NCBI GenBank assembly: GCA_964017065.1
Contig: OZ024789.1
Location: 11,913,669-11,977,668, forward strand
Length of the DNA stretch: 64,000 nt
Source: Haliclona indistincta
Lineage: Eukaryota > Porifera > Demospongiae > Haplosclerida > Chalinidae
Direction: 5' to 3'
In this document: piece after piece, positions 23,387 through 36,560 of the stretch
Layout of the letters: every line of letters begins with the position of its first letter
Numbering within the stretch: the stretch's first letter is position 1
Made by a program: the position numbers and the translations under genes
Notes under the pieces: model-generated
The model's input: only the letters and a program-made list of their open reading frames with translations
Databases searched by the model: none
What the model was told of the DNA's origin: nothing

Positions 23387-24560
23387 ATGCCTCGGTGGGC
23401 GGAGCCACGAGGCATACTGTAATCGCGTTGTCTGTCATTCATTCATTATGCCTCGGTGGGCGGAGCCACCGAGGCATACTGTAATCGCGTTGTCTGTCAT
23501 TCTGTCAGTCTGTCTGTTACACCATTTTTGCGGCGCACGCTGAACGGTGAGCTCTGAAACTTGCAATACAGGTAGAACTCGATATTATCTCGGTTGTGAA
23601 TATGTGAAAGCTTTACACGAAGCTTAGTTCCAAAGTTATGGCGTGAGTTGCTTACTTTGTTTACCGTTGCTGATGATCTGGACTTCTCCAAAGGCAAAGC
23701 TGTCCACAGTTGACTGCCTAGAAGCTGATACGTTAGAATTTTGCTACAGGGTAGCAGCGCAGGTCCAGAGAAATCGTGTAAGCAAGCTAAGGAAGCTATC
23801 TCGCTAGTGGACCGGTATGCGTGTGCTGTAATTAACATTGTAGACACGCCCAGTTGAATTGTGGTCAGCACAGCATGATTGGCTTCTGATTGCATAACTA
23901 AAGCACTGCATTGTGATTGCTGTACAGAAATCCTGTATGCATGCATCTGCAGTTTCTGTGTTTGTGGAATGGTGGATATATAGTTGTGTTTGTGGATATA
24001 ATGTCATTCCACCGAGGCATCTGCACCTTAGGTGCTTCATTCATTCAGTCTGTCTGTTACACAATTTTTGCGGCGCACGCTGAAAGGTAAGCTCTGAAAC
24101 TTGCAATGCAGGTAGAACTCGATATTATCTCAGATGTGAACTAGCGAAAGTTCGATACAAAGCTTTGTTCTAGAGTTATGGCGTGGTTTGCTTACCTAGA
24201 TGGCTTTTGCTGACGATCGGGACTTCTCCGGAAACAAAACTACCAACAGCAGACTGCCTAGTAGCTTGTAGATTAAATTTATACTATATAATGGCAGCGC
24301 AGATCCGTAGAAACTGCGCGAGGTAGCTACTTGTAACCAGAACCACTGCCGTTGTAGGCACGCCCAGTTACATTAAAATTAAAAACAGGACTGTTTGGCT
24401 TAATTCTGATTGCATAACTATAAAATTGCTGTATTGCTGCATTGCTTCTGCTTGTGCTAGATTTGAATGCTGGCAGCTGAATATGAATCCTACTCTGTTG
24501 TAGCATTACATGCTCTAATTTTAACACCCACCGAGGCATAACCAGCACCAATGGTGCATT
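23387..24560 (+). mobile_element. Two tandem copies plus a fragment of the CCTCGGTGG repeat family
   Basis: A 61-bp fragment (23387-23447) precedes a fuller copy (about 23448-24035), which is followed by a second copy (about 24036-24560) lacking its first bases. Each begins or ends with TGCCTCGGTGG or CCACCGAGGCA and shares GTCTGTTACACxATTTTTGC, GGCGCACGCTGAA, GTAGAACTCGATATTATCTC and a GACACGCCCAGTT block. All lie inside intron 4 of the MULE gene (22959-24770). A third copy, inverted, is at 5467-5965. No protein is encoded. Confidence 0.75.
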
Positions 24561-27244
24561 TTTTTGCTAGTTTTCCTCGTCTTAATGATTAAGTTATGTA
24601 GCGAGACAAAGCATTGTTCATGTGGGACATAGCCTGTAATTCCCCGGACGTTTTGGGACAGTTGGAGCCTATGTTTGCGAGGTTAAGCCGAAATATCAAT
24701 GTTAAAATGTGACGGCAATAATGGAATAAGCATATCAACAGTATTGTTACTGCATACCTTATACATGTAGGTAATCCAATTGCCTGGTGCATATCAGACC
24801 GAGAAGATGCCATAGTAATAGAGACATTCCTACAAGCTGTAAAAGACCGAGCTGATGATTGCAGAGTACAAGTTATAATGACAGATGATGGTGAGTGTTG
24901 TACACATGATTTGTAATAGTCAGTTAGTCAGTAAAGTACTTATTCAGACAATACAGGCTGGTCTGCAGCAGAAAAGGTCTTTGGAGGGCACATCAAGCAC
25001 CTACTGTGTCACTGGCATGTTGACCAGTGAGTTACATGTACAATAATTACTGCACTACTAGAACATTTGCAACCATAACTAAAAAGGGAAACTGATTAAT
25101 GTTTGCATCCCCTCTTATCTTGTGAACTGATTGATTGGGGATATCTCGAAAGCCTCGAAAGCCATGCTACCCACTCCCTAATAACAAATAAATTATAGGT
25201 TATACAATGAAAAATACAGGGTTTGCTATAGAACCCACTCTCCAAGCATTCTAGTACCATAGAAAGCCAAGAAGCGCTCATGTTATCGGTATTAACACGG
25301 CCTTGAACTGCTAGCACGAGCCTGACTCGCATCGATCTGGCTACAGGCAGACACGCGCTAACAGAGTTCAACCTTGGCTTCTTAGTGCAAACACACAGAA
25401 CAAAGTGGATAACTGCATTTATAACTTCTTTTACTAATACTAGAAACTGGCGCAGGCACCTCAAGTCAGTAAAAGACACACAGAATCAACTCCAAATATA
25501 CCAGACACTGCATCTTCTACTTCAAGAAGAAGATTGTAGTGGCTTTCAAAGTATGATGGATTCTTTCATTACTATGTGGGAGCACAAAGAGACCAAATTC
25601 ATCACCTACTTCAAGGCATACTATGCTAACAGAGCAGGTAAGTAAGATTATAAGACAATACTTAGACTCTACTCTACCTGCTGTACTAGAAAAATGGGCC
25701 AAATGCTTCAGGCAGTTTGAGCACAGTGACACAGACACAAACATGTACCTGGAGAGGTTAGCTACTATTAGCTCTCTGTCTGAATTTTATCACTTTCTAT
25801 GTGTAGCTTTCACAATAAACTGAAGAATATCCCATCATACCTTGGTGGAAAGTTCAATAGGAGGGTAGATTACCTCCTACAGACTCTTATGAAAATAGAA
25901 GAGGACATGTTTCTAACCAGACAGCAAAAGATGCTAGGCCTGCGTAGCGCTATGAAGGAAGGTGATCGCCACAAGTCTGGACTACAGTTACCACTGACCA
26001 CTATATCGGTAAGATGGCAGCCCAGCTAATTAAAAATAATAATTAAATATTTTTACATAGACAGTTGAAGATGGTGCTAAGTGGCTGATTCAAAGTTCTT
26101 CAGAAACATCAACGTCTTACACAATAATCAAGCTAACAGAATTGTGCTTGGCCACCACCTGCAGTATCAAGTGTGCTGATTGCAAAGGCCTGTGTCGCCA
26201 CATGTACACCTGTTCCTGTTATCAGAATGGTCATCTCTGTAAGCATCTTCATAGGCTACACTCTTCACTTAGCCAGGAAAGCAGCACCACAAGCACTAAG
26301 ATCACTACATTGCAAGTAGCACAACCATCACACCAAACAACCCCATCTATCGGTGAGCAATGACACATGCACACAAACATCAATGGCTAATAATAATTTA
26401 TAGTTAATTTTACAGACACAAGTATAGACTCTTGCGTGTCAAGGCTTAGGGATCTTACAGCTATTGTCAAGACACTGCCAGAAGAGTCACTGCCATTGGT
26501 GCCACATCTCAATGCTCAGTTAGACAACATGTTGATTAAGCTTAAAGGAACACAAACATCCACAACCACCACACCGTTTTGAAATCAAACTAAAGTACCA
26601 CCTAATAAGAAAAACGAAACACAGCTATACGCTTTAAGCCAACTACAAAAAAACCAGGTCGACATACCAAGGGATCAACACTAAGGTAGATCATTCATAA
26701 ACACATGATTGGTCAATTTATCTATTACCCACAGATGTGCCAACCCCAAAGAAACAGTGATCCTCAAACAAACTCTCCAGAAAACTCCAAAGGTGCTTAC
26801 ATCAATTGCTTCAGCACAACAAACCGAACAAGTTCAACAAGCACTCGCGCCAGTCCAACAACACACATTCATACCAGTACAACAAACACTCACACCCGTT
26901 GAACAACACACACCACCACTCGGACAATGCTCAGGGCTAGGGACACTCACCGTACTCCGGAGCAACACACAGCATCTGGCTGCTGTACCGGTCCGTCAGC
27001 AAGGCATTTTACTTCAGCCAACTTACGCAGCCAATCATCTAGCTGAGAAGATCAGAGAACTTGTGAATAACGCTAGAAAGCAGCTATAATACAGTTCTTG
27101 TACTTACTTACTTGTGCATGCTGTTCTTTAGCGAGCTCACGTGCACATTGCGCGACGTGAACGGACTACTGAAAGTATCCGGAGGCGCGCTGCTAATCCG
27201 CAATAGATGTCAGGTTCCTGCACATAACCGCTTTCTTTTGGAAT

Positions 27245-27808
27245 ACTCTTTGTAGAGCGGATTGGTAGCATTTTTGGGGTGAATCGTTCACTTTATCATA
27301 AAAGCATGAAACTTGGTACACTGTTAGAACATGACATGAGGATCATTTTTAGCTATAGGGCCACCTCAGATTTGACCTCTGACCTTTGCGGCAGCTTTTT
27401 CTTCCAAATTGCCGATAAGGTCATCAACTCTCTGCTATCTATAGTCTTTTTATATAATTTTGATCATTGTACATAATAACAACTTGCCTAAGGAATATTT
27501 TTATTCTTAAAAAGTTTGACCTTTGACCTCTACGGCAACGTTTTACTCAAAATAAATTACGGGAACAATCATTTTTAATGGTATTCACTGTTTGTGAGCT
27601 ACTAGTTCATTGTTAATAGCAAGAGTATTCAAAATAATTATTTTTTCAAAAGTTGACCTTTGCGGCGCATTAATTTTTCTTCAAATATACATTTACTGTT
27701 AATAATACAAAAGATCATTCTTATCAGCATTGTATATAAAAGAGATGGTAAATTTGATCTGCAATTTGTTCATGTTATACAATAGGTGATATTACGGTAC
27801 TTTATGGT
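27245..27808. other. AT-rich DNA between MULE and satellite, no gene
   Basis: Three loosely repeated phrases (TTTGACCTCTGACCTTTGCGGC at about 27369, split; TTTGACCTTTGACCTCTACGG at about 27516; TTGACCTTTGCGGCGCATTA at about 27653) suggest an old degenerate repeat. No gene was recognised. It ends at the TTAA that starts the first satellite core. Confidence 0.4.
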
Positions 27809-30800
27809 TTAACCCTTTAACCCCTATTGTCGCCTTTTGGCGACATACATACTTCAGACACCATAACTTTATCAAAAAGTGTTAAAATATCCCCAAATTA
27901 AGCCAAATTGAAGAATACAAATAACCGCAAAAAATCCAGTGGTTTTTGGCGCGCCCCATGCGCCAAACGTTATGGCGACGGCATTTCTATGGCTTCAGTG
28001 CAAATTTCACAACATTTTAGGAGAAACAAAATGGCTGCCAAGAAAATTGGGACATTTTATGGCTTCAGGGTGCTCTGAAACACATTTTTGGACATTCTCT
28101 ATGATCTGGGCTACATTTTGCACTCACCAAAACCACTGCTATTTGTGTGTACTTTTCAGCAGCCAGCCCCAAAGTACTAACTTTGAGCAAAATTTGACGA
28201 GGTCGTTGCACTTTATCGGCTTCACTTTCGAAGTGGGAGGGGCATATTGACCGACTTGAGTGTGGGCAATTGCGGCTACTCACTGGGGTAAAAGGACGCA
28301 AATTTGAGACCAGTAGCTCAAAAGACACACGAGATATTCACGAGAGAAGTGGTCAGCATTTACGAGGTTAAAATTTCAGCTGGATAATTTAGTAATTAAA
28401 GGGTTAAGCACCTTGAAATCCTTCACCCTCTATTTCTTACAGAAACTGTCTCAAAATGATATTTAGAACACTTAGAGTTCATTTTCAACACTTTTGGAGC
28501 ATTTCTAGCCAGATTTGCAAATTTTGACGAAAACTCATTAACCCTTTAACCCTTTAACCCCTATTGTCGCCTTTTGGCGACATACATACTTCAGACACCA
28601 TAACTTTATCAAAAAGTGTTAAAATATCCCAAAATTAAGCCAAATTGAAGAATACAAATAACCGCAAAAAATCCAGTGGTTTTTGGCGCGCCCCATGCGC
28701 CAAACGTTATGGCGACGGCATTTCTATGGCTTCAGTGCAAATTTCACAACATTTTAGGAGAAACAAAATGGCTGCCAAGAAATTTTGGACATTTTATGGC
28801 TTCAGGGTGCTCGGAAACACATTTTTGTGCATTCTCTATGATCTGGGCTACATTTTGCACTCACCAAAACCACTGCTATCTGTGTGTACTTTTCAGTAGC
28901 CAGCCCCAAAGTACTAACTTTGAGCAAAATTTGACGAGGTCGTTGCACTTTATTGGCTTCACTTTCGAAGTGGGAGGGGCATATCGACTGACTTGAGTGT
29001 GGGCAATTGCGGCTACTCACTGGCGTAATAGGACGCAAATTTGAGACCAGTAGCACAAAAGACACACGAGATATTCACCAGAGAAGTGGTCAGCATTTAC
29101 GAGGCTAAAATTTCAGCAAGATAATTTAGTAATTAAAGGGTTAAGCACCTTGAAATCCTTCACCCTCTATTTCTTACAGAAACTGTCTCAAAATGATATT
29201 TAGAACACTTAGAGTTCATTTTCAACACTTTTGGAGCATTTCTAGCCAGATTTGCAAATTTTGACGAAAACTCATTAACCCTTTAACCCCTATTGTCGCC
29301 TTTTGGCGACATACATACTTCAGACACCATAACTTTATCAAAAAGTGTTAAAATATCCCAAAATTAAGCCAAATTGAAGAATACAAATAACCGCAAAAAA
29401 TCCAGTGGTTTTTGGCGCGCCCCATGCGCCAAACGTTATGGCGACGGCATTTCTATGGCTTCAGTGCAAATTTCACAACATTTTAGGAGAAAAAAAATGG
29501 CTGCCAAGAAATTTTGGACATTTTATGGCTTCAGGGTGCTCTGAAACACATTTTTGGACATTCTCTATGATCTGGGCTACATTTTGCACTCACCAAAACC
29601 ACTGCTATCTGTGTGTACTTTTCAGTAGCCAGCCCCAAAGTACTAACTTTGAGCAAAATTTGACGAGGTCGTTGCACTTTATCGGCTTCACTTTCGAAGT
29701 GGGAGGGGCATATTGACCGACTTGAGTGTGGGCAATTGCGGCTACTCACTGGGGTAAAAGGACGCAAATTTGAGACCAGTAGCTCAAAAGACACACGAGA
29801 TATTCACGAGAGAAGTGGTCAGCATTTACGAGGTTAAAATTTCAGCTGGATAATTTAGTAATTAAAGGGTTAAGCACCTTGAAATCCTTCACCCTCTATT
29901 TCTTACAGAAACTGTCTCAAAATGATATTTAGAACACTTAGAGTTCATTTTCAACACTTTTGGAGCATTTCTAGCCAGATTTGCAAATTTTGACGAAAAC
30001 TCATTAACCCTTTAACCCTTTAACCCCTATTGTCGCCTTTTGGCGACATACATACTTCAGACACCATAACTTTATCAAAAAGTGTTAAAATATCCCAAAA
30101 TTAAGCCAAATTGAAGAATACAAATAACCGCAAAAAATCCAGTGGTTTTTGGCGCGCCCCATGCGCCAAACGTTATGGCGACGGCATTTCTATGGCTTCA
30201 GTGCAAATTTCACAACATTTTAGGAGAAACAAAATGGCTGTCAAGAAATTTTGGACATTTTATGGCTTCAGGGTGCTCGGAAACACATTTTTGTGCATTC
30301 TCTATGATCTGGGCTACATTTTGCACTCACCAAAACCACTGCTATCTGTGTGTACTTTTCAGTAGCCAGCCCCAAAGTACTAACTTTGAGCAAAATTTGA
30401 CGAGGTCGTTGCACTTTATTGGCTTCACTTTCGAAGTGGGAGGGGCATATCGACTGACTTGAGTGTGGGCAATTGCGGCTACTCACTGGCGTAATAGGAC
30501 GCAAATTTGAGACCAGTAGCACAAAAGACACACGAGATATTCACCAGAGAAGTGGTCAGCATTTACGAGGCTAAAATTTCAGCAAGATAATTTAGTAATT
30601 AAAGGGTTAAGCACCTTGAAATCCTTCACCCTCTATTTCTTACAGAAACTGTCTCAAAATGATATTTAGAACACTTAGAGTTCATTTTCAACACTTTTGG
30701 AGCATTTCTAGCCAGATTTGCAAATTTTGACGAAAACTCATTAACCCTTTAACCCCTATTGTCGCCTTTTGGCGACATACATACTTCAGACACCATAACT

Positions 30801-33800
30801 TTATCAAAAAGTGTTAAAATATCCCAAAATTAAGCCAAATTGAAGAATACAAATAACCGCAAAAAATCCAGTGGTTTTTGGCGCGCCCCATGCGCCAAAC
30901 GTTATGGCGACGGCATTTCTATGGCTTCAGTGCAAATTTCACAACATTTTAGGAGAAAAAAAATGGCTGCCAAGAAATTTTGGACATTTTATGGCTTCAG
31001 GGTGCTCTGAAACACATTTTTGGACATTCTCTATGATCTGGGCTACATTTTGCACTCACCAAAACCACTGCTATCTGTGTGTACTTTTCAGTAGCCAGCC
31101 CCAAAGTACTAACTTTGAGCAAAATTTGACGAGGTCGTTGCACTTTATCGGCTTCACTTTCGAAGTGGGAGGGGCATATTGACCGACTTGAGTGTGGGCA
31201 ATTGCGGCTACTCACTGGGGTAAAAGGACGCAAATTTGAGACCAGTAGCTCAAAAGACACACGAGATATTCACGAGAGAAGTGGTCAGCATTTACGAGGT
31301 TAAAATTTCAGCTGGATAATTTAGTAATTAAAGGGTTAAGCACCTTGAAATCCTTCACCCTCTATTTCTTACAGAAACTGTCTCAAAATGATATTTAGAA
31401 CACTTAGAGTTCATTTTCAACACTTTTGGAGCATTTCTAGCCAGATTTGCAAATTTTGACGAAAACTCATTAACCCTTTAACCCTTTAACCCCTATTGTC
31501 GCCTTTTGGCGACATACATACTTCAGACACCATAACTTTATCAAAAAGTGTTAAAATATCCCAAAATTAAGCCAAATTGAAGAATACAAATAACCGCAAA
31601 AAATCCAGTGGTTTTTGGCGCGCCCCATGCGCCAAACGTTATGGCGACGGCATTTCTATGGCTTCAGTGCAAATTTCACAACATTTTAGGAGAAACAAAA
31701 TGGCTGCCAAGAAATTTTGGACATTTTATGGCTTCAGGGTGCTCGGAAACACATTTTTGTGCATTCTCTATGATCTGGGCTACATTTTGCACTCACCAAA
31801 ACCACTGCTATCTGTGTGTACTTTTCAGTAGCCAGCCCCAAAGTACTAACTTTGAGCAAAATTTGACGAGGTCGTTGCACTTTATTGGCTTCACTTTCGA
31901 AGTGGGAGGGGCATATCGACTGACTTGAGTGTGGGCAATTGCGGCTACTCACTGGCGTAATAGGACGCAAATTTGAGACCAGTAGCACAAAAGACACACG
32001 AGATATTCACCAGAGAAGTGGTCAGCATTTACGAGGCTAAAATTTCAGCAAGATAATTTAGTAATTAAAGGGTTAAGCACCTTAAAATCCTTCACCCTCT
32101 ATTTCTTACAGAAACTGTCTCAAAATGATATTTACAACACTTAGAGTTCATTTTCAACACTTTTGGAGCATTTCTAGCCAGATTTGCAAATTTTGACGAA
32201 AACTCATTAACCCTTTAACCCCTATTGTCGCCTTTTGGCGACATACATACTTCAGACACCATAACTTTATCAAAAAGTGTTAAAATATCCCAAAATTAAG
32301 CCAAATTGAAGAATACAAATAACCGCAAAAAATCCAGTGGTTTTTGGCGCGCCCCATGCGCCAAACGTTATGGCGACGGCATTTCTATGGCTTCAGTGCA
32401 AATTTCACAACATTTTAGGAGAAACAAAATGGCTGCCAAGAAATTTTGGACATTTTATGGCTTCAGGGTGCTCGGAAACACATTTTTGTGCATTCTCTAT
32501 GATCTGGGCTACATTTTGCACTCACCAAAACCACTGCTATCTGTGTGTACTTTTCAGTAGCCAGCCCCAAAGTACTAACTTTGAGCAAAATTTGACGAGG
32601 TCGTTGCACTTTATTGGCTTCACTTTCGAAGTGGGAGGGGCATATCGACTGACTTGAGTGTGGGCAATTGCGGCTACTCACTGGCGTAATAGGACGCAAA
32701 TTTGAGACCAGTAGCACAAAAGACACACGAGATATTCACCAGAGAAGTGGTCAGCATTTACGAGGCTAAAATTTCAGCAAGATAATTTAGTAATTAAAGG
32801 GTTAAGCACCTTAAAATCCTTCACCCTCTATTTCTTACAGAAACTGTCTCAAAATGATATTTACAACACTTAGAGTTCATTTTCAACACTTTTGGAGCAT
32901 TTCTAGCCAGATTTGCAAATTTTGACGAAAACTCATTAACCCTTTAACCCCTATTGTCGCCTTTTGGCGACATACATACTTCAGACACCATAACTTTATC
33001 AAAAAGTGTTAAAATATCCCAAAATTAAGCCAAATTGAAGAATACAAATAACCGCAAAAAATCCAGTGGTTTTTGGCGCGCCCCATGCGCCAAACGTTAT
33101 GGCGACGGCATTTCTATGGCTTCAGTGCAAATTTCACAACATTTTAGGAGAAACAAAATGGCTGCCAAGAAATTTTGGACATTTTATGGCTTCAGGGTGC
33201 TCTGAAACACATTTTTGGACATTCTCTATGATCTGGGCTACATTTTGCACTCACCAAAACCACTGCTATCTGTGTGTACTTTTCAGTAGCCAGCCCCAAA
33301 GTACTAACTTTGAGCAAAATTTGACGAGGTCGTTGCACTTTATCGGCTTCACTTTCGAAGTGGGAGGGGCATATTGACCGACTTGAGTGTGGGCAATTGC
33401 GGCTACTCACTGGGGTAAAAGGACGCAAATTTGAGACCAGTAGCTCAAAAGACACACGAGATATTCACGAGAGAAGTGGTCAGCATTTACGAGGTTAAAA
33501 TTTCAGCTGGATAATTTAGTAATTAAAGGGTTAAGCACCTTGAAATCCTTCACCCTCTATTTCTTACAGAAACTGTCTCAAAATGATATTTAGAACACTT
33601 AGAGTTCATTTTCAACACTTTTGGAGCATTTCTAGCCAGATTTGCAAATTTTGACGAAAACTCATTAACCCTTTAACCCCTATTGTCGCCTTTTGGCGAC
33701 ATACATACTTCAGACACCATAACTTTATCAAAAAGTGTTAAAATATCCCAAAATTAAGCCAAATTGAAGAATACAAATAACCGCAAAAAATCCAGTGGTT

Positions 33801-36466
33801 TTTGGCGCGCCCCATGCGCCAAACGTTATGGCGACGGCATTTCTATGGCTTCAGTGCAAATTTCACAACATTTTAGGAGAAACAAAATGGCTGCCAAGAA
33901 ATTTTGGACATTTTATGGCTTCAGGGTGCTCTGAAACACATTTTTGGACATTCTCTATGATCTGGGCTACATTTTGCACTCACCAAAACCACTGCTATCT
34001 GTGTGTACTTTTCAGTAGCCAGCCCCAAAGTACTAACTTTGAGCAAAATTTGACGAGGTCGTTGCACTTTATCGGCTTCACTTTCGAAGTGGGAGGGGCA
34101 TATTGACCGACTTGAGTGTGGGCAATTGCGGCTACTCACTGGGGTAAAAGGACGCAAATTTGAGACCAGTAGCTCAAAAGACACACGAGATATTCACGAG
34201 AGAAGTGGTCAGCATTTACGAGGTTAAAATTTCAGCTGGATAATTTAGTAATTAAAGGGTTAAGCACCTTGAAATCCTTCACCCTCTATTTCTTACAGAA
34301 ACTGTCTCAAAATGATATTTAGAACACTTAGAGTTCATTTTCAACACTTTTGGAGCATTTCTAGCCAGATTTGCAAATTTTGACGAAAACTCATTAACCC
34401 TTTAACCCTTTAACCCCTATTGTCGCCTTTTGGCGACATACATACTTCAGACACCATAACTTTATCAAAAAGTGTTAAAATATCCCAAAATTAAGCCAAA
34501 TTGAAGAATACAAATAACCGCAAAAAATCCAGTGGTTTTTGGCGCGCCCCATGCGCCAAACGTTATGGCGACGGCATTTCTATGGCTTCAGTGCAAATTT
34601 CACAACATTTTAGGAGAAACAAAATGGCTGCCAAGAAATTTTGGACATTTTATGGCTTAAGGGTGCTCTGAAACACATTTTTGGACATTCTCTATGATCT
34701 GGGCTACATTTTGCACTCACCAAAACCACTGCTATCTGTGTGTACTTTTCAGTAGCCAGCCCCAAAGTACTAACTTTGAGCAAAATTTGACGAGGTCGTT
34801 GCACTTTATCGGCTTCACTTTCGAAGTGGGAGGGGCATATTGACCGACTTGAGTGTGGGCAATTGCGGCTACTCACTGGGGTAAAAGGACGCAAATTTGA
34901 GACCAGTAGCTCAAAAGACACACGAGATATTCACGAGAGAAGTGGTCAGCATTTACGAGGTTAAAATTTCAGCTGGATAATTTAGTAATTAAAGGGTTAA
35001 GCACCTTGAAATCCTTCACCCTCTATTTCTTACAGAAACTGTCTCAAAATGATATTTAGAACACTTAGAGTTCATTTTCAACACTTTTGGAGCATTTCTA
35101 GCCAGATTTGCAAATTTTGACGAAAACTCATTAACCCTTTAACCCCTATTGTCGCCTTTTGGCGACATACATACTTCAGACACCATAACTTTATCAAAAA
35201 GTGTTAAAATATCCCAAAATTAAGCCAAATTGAAGAATACAAATAACCGCAAAAAATCCAGTGGTTTTTGGCGCGCCCCATGCGCCAAACGTTATGGCGA
35301 CGGCATTTCTATGGCTTCAGTGCAAATTTCACAACATTTTAGGAGAAACAAAATGGCTGCCAAGAAATTTTGGACATTTTATGGCTTCAGGGTGCTCTGA
35401 AACACATTTTTGGACATTCTCTATGATCTGGGCTACATTTTGCACTCACCAAAACCACTGCTATCTGTGTGTACTTTTCAGTAGCCAGCCCCAAAGTACT
35501 AACTTTGAGCAAAATTTGACGAGGTCGTTGCACTTTATCGGCTTCACTTTCGAAGTGGGAGGGGCATATTGACCGACTTGAGTGTGGGCAATTGCGGCTA
35601 CTCACTGGGGTAAAAGGACGCAAATTTGAGACCAGTAGCTCAAAAGACACACGAGATATTCACGAGAGAAGTGGTCAGCATTTACGAGGTTAAAATTTCA
35701 GCTGGATAATTTAGTAATTAAAGGGTTAAGCACCTTGAAATCCTTCACCCTCTATTTCTTACAGAAACTGTCTCAAAATGATATTTAGAACACTTAGAGT
35801 TCATTTTCAACACTTTTGGAGCATTTCTAGCCAGATTTGCAAATTTTGACGAAAACTCATTAACCCTTTAACCCTTTAACCCCTATTGTCGCCTTTTGGC
35901 GACATACATACTTCAGACACCATAACTTTATCAAAAAGTGTTAAAATATCCCAAAATTAAGCCAAATTGAAGAATACAAATAACCGCAAAAAATCCAGTG
36001 GTTTTTGGCGCGCCCCATGCGCCAAACGTTATGGCGACGGCATTTCTATGGCTTCAGTGCAAATTTCACAACATTTTAGGAGAAACAAAATGGCTGCCAA
36101 GAAATTTTGGACATTTTATGGCTTCAGGGTGCTCGGAAACACATTTTTGTGCATTCTCTATGATCTGGGCTACATTTTGCACTCACCAAAACCACTGCTA
36201 TCTGTGTGTACTTTTCAGTAGCCAGCCCCAAAGTACTAACTTTGAGCAAAATTTGACGAGGTCGTTGCACTTTATCGGCTTCACTTTCGAAGTGGGAGGG
36301 GCATATTGACCGACTTGAGTGTGGGCAATTGCGGCTACTCACTGGGGTAAAAGGACGCAAATTTGAGACCAGTAGCTCAAAAGACACACGAGATATTCAC
36401 GAGAGAAGTGGTCAGCATTTACGAGGTTAAAATTTCAGCTGGATAATTTAGTAATTAAAGGGTTAA
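27809..36466 (+). repeat. 729/737-bp satellite array, left block (12 units)
   Basis: Twelve units with equivalent points at 27939, 28676, 29405, 30142, 30871, 31608, 32337, 33066, 33795, 34532, 35261 and 35998 follow head to tail. Length is 729 bp, or 737 bp when one extra CTTTAACC is present at the unit start. Class A units read GAAACACATTTTTGGACA, ATCGGC, ATTGACCG and GGGGTAAAAGG. Class B units read GAAACACATTTTTGTGCA, ATTGGC, ATCGACTG and GGCGTAATAGG. Order: A B A B A B B A A A A B/A. The first unit is the most diverged. Open frames of 84-106 codons in each unit are by-products; class A and B disagree in reading (a TGA versus CGG at the same place) and no start or splice context supports them. 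Confidence 0.97.
27813..28403 (+). mobile_element. Satellite core resembling a piggyBac-type MITE (first copy)
   Basis: TTAA (27809-27812) is followed by CCCTTTAACCCCTATTG and a hairpin TGTCGCC-TTTT-GGCGACA. The other end is AATTAAAGGG followed by TTAA (28404-28407). The termini CCCTTTAA/TTAAAGGG are an 8-bp inverted repeat flanked by TTAA, the layout of piggyBac elements. The full piggyBac at 36467 likewise starts CCCTTTTACC and has a hairpin beginning about 15 bases in. The left flank of this first copy (TACTTTATGG) differs from the 130-bp spacer that precedes all later copies. This fits an original insertion that was later amplified. The core is 591 bp and repeats in every unit. Confidence 0.55.
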
Positions 36467-36560
36467 CCCTTTTACCGCGATGCGCATATATTTATGCGCA
36501 ATGAAAGCTACGCGCGTACGCGATACGCATATATATATGCGCAGCTGTGTTACCATAGTA
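36467..36560. promoter_or_regulatory. piggyBac left end: TIR, hairpins and CGCGAT motifs
   Basis: After the 15-bp TIR comes TGCGCATATATTTATGCGCA, an 8-bp stem hairpin, and then a second one around ATACGCATATATATATGCGC. CGCGAT occurs in the TIR and again at about 36519. Its complement occurs near the right end (about 40109) and in the right TIR. Repeated motifs at both ends are likely transposase binding sites, by analogy with other piggyBac ends. Confidence 0.5.

Larger units (their letters stand above)
20580..27089 (+). pseudogene. C2H2-MULE-SWIM transposase, 12 exons, near-intact with lesions
   Basis: Exons by GT-AG and phase: 20580-20925, 20985-21188, 21750-22046, 22550-22958, 24771-24890, 24957-25026, 25444-25637, 25666-25756, 25807-26008, 26061-26352, 26416-26685, 26735-27089. 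The start MSDCSDRYSC opens three C2H2-type fingers. Then come FSWKEKEEELTYTHYIK and a second Cys/Lys-rich DNA-binding-like part (YFSCCRDGSY..TSRIYATVHHG..THTNHELG). The MULE core follows: CIDSTHNTN (first D), MTDDG..CHWHVD (second D) and a MYLESFHNKLK-like joint (E). The SWIM finger reads CADCKGLCRHMYTCSC..CKHLH, followed by a Gln/Pro-rich tail. Transposition by a DDE reaction is the known role of the family. Lesions: one extra A in AAAA at 22653-22656 shifts the frame before the core; a TGA lies at 26580-26582, with a second frame slip before the RFKPTTKKPG-like segment. Intron 7 (25638-25665) would be only 28 nt, which is doubtful. Confidence 0.8.
20439..27244 (+). mobile_element. Complete Mutator-like element (MULE) with 9-bp target duplication
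   Basis: The element body is 20448-27235 (6788 bp). It begins GAAAGCGGTTATGTGCAGGA and ends with the complement of the same 20 bases. The inverted similarity continues for about 60 bases with small gaps, to CTCCGGATAC. Both sides are flanked by TTTTGGAAT (20439-20447 and 27236-27244), a 9-bp duplication in the range normal for MULEs. Inside is one 12-exon transposase gene on the plus strand. Introns hold other small elements (21230-21722, 23013-23201, 23387-24560). A second copy of the family begins at 63635 in inverted orientation. Confidence 0.92.

Noticed and set aside
27809..28560. CCCTTTAA runs as telomere repeats
   Set aside because: Only one or two 8-mers occur per unit, always at the core terminus. 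Animal telomeres use TTAGGG. The words are better explained as element ends with TTAA.
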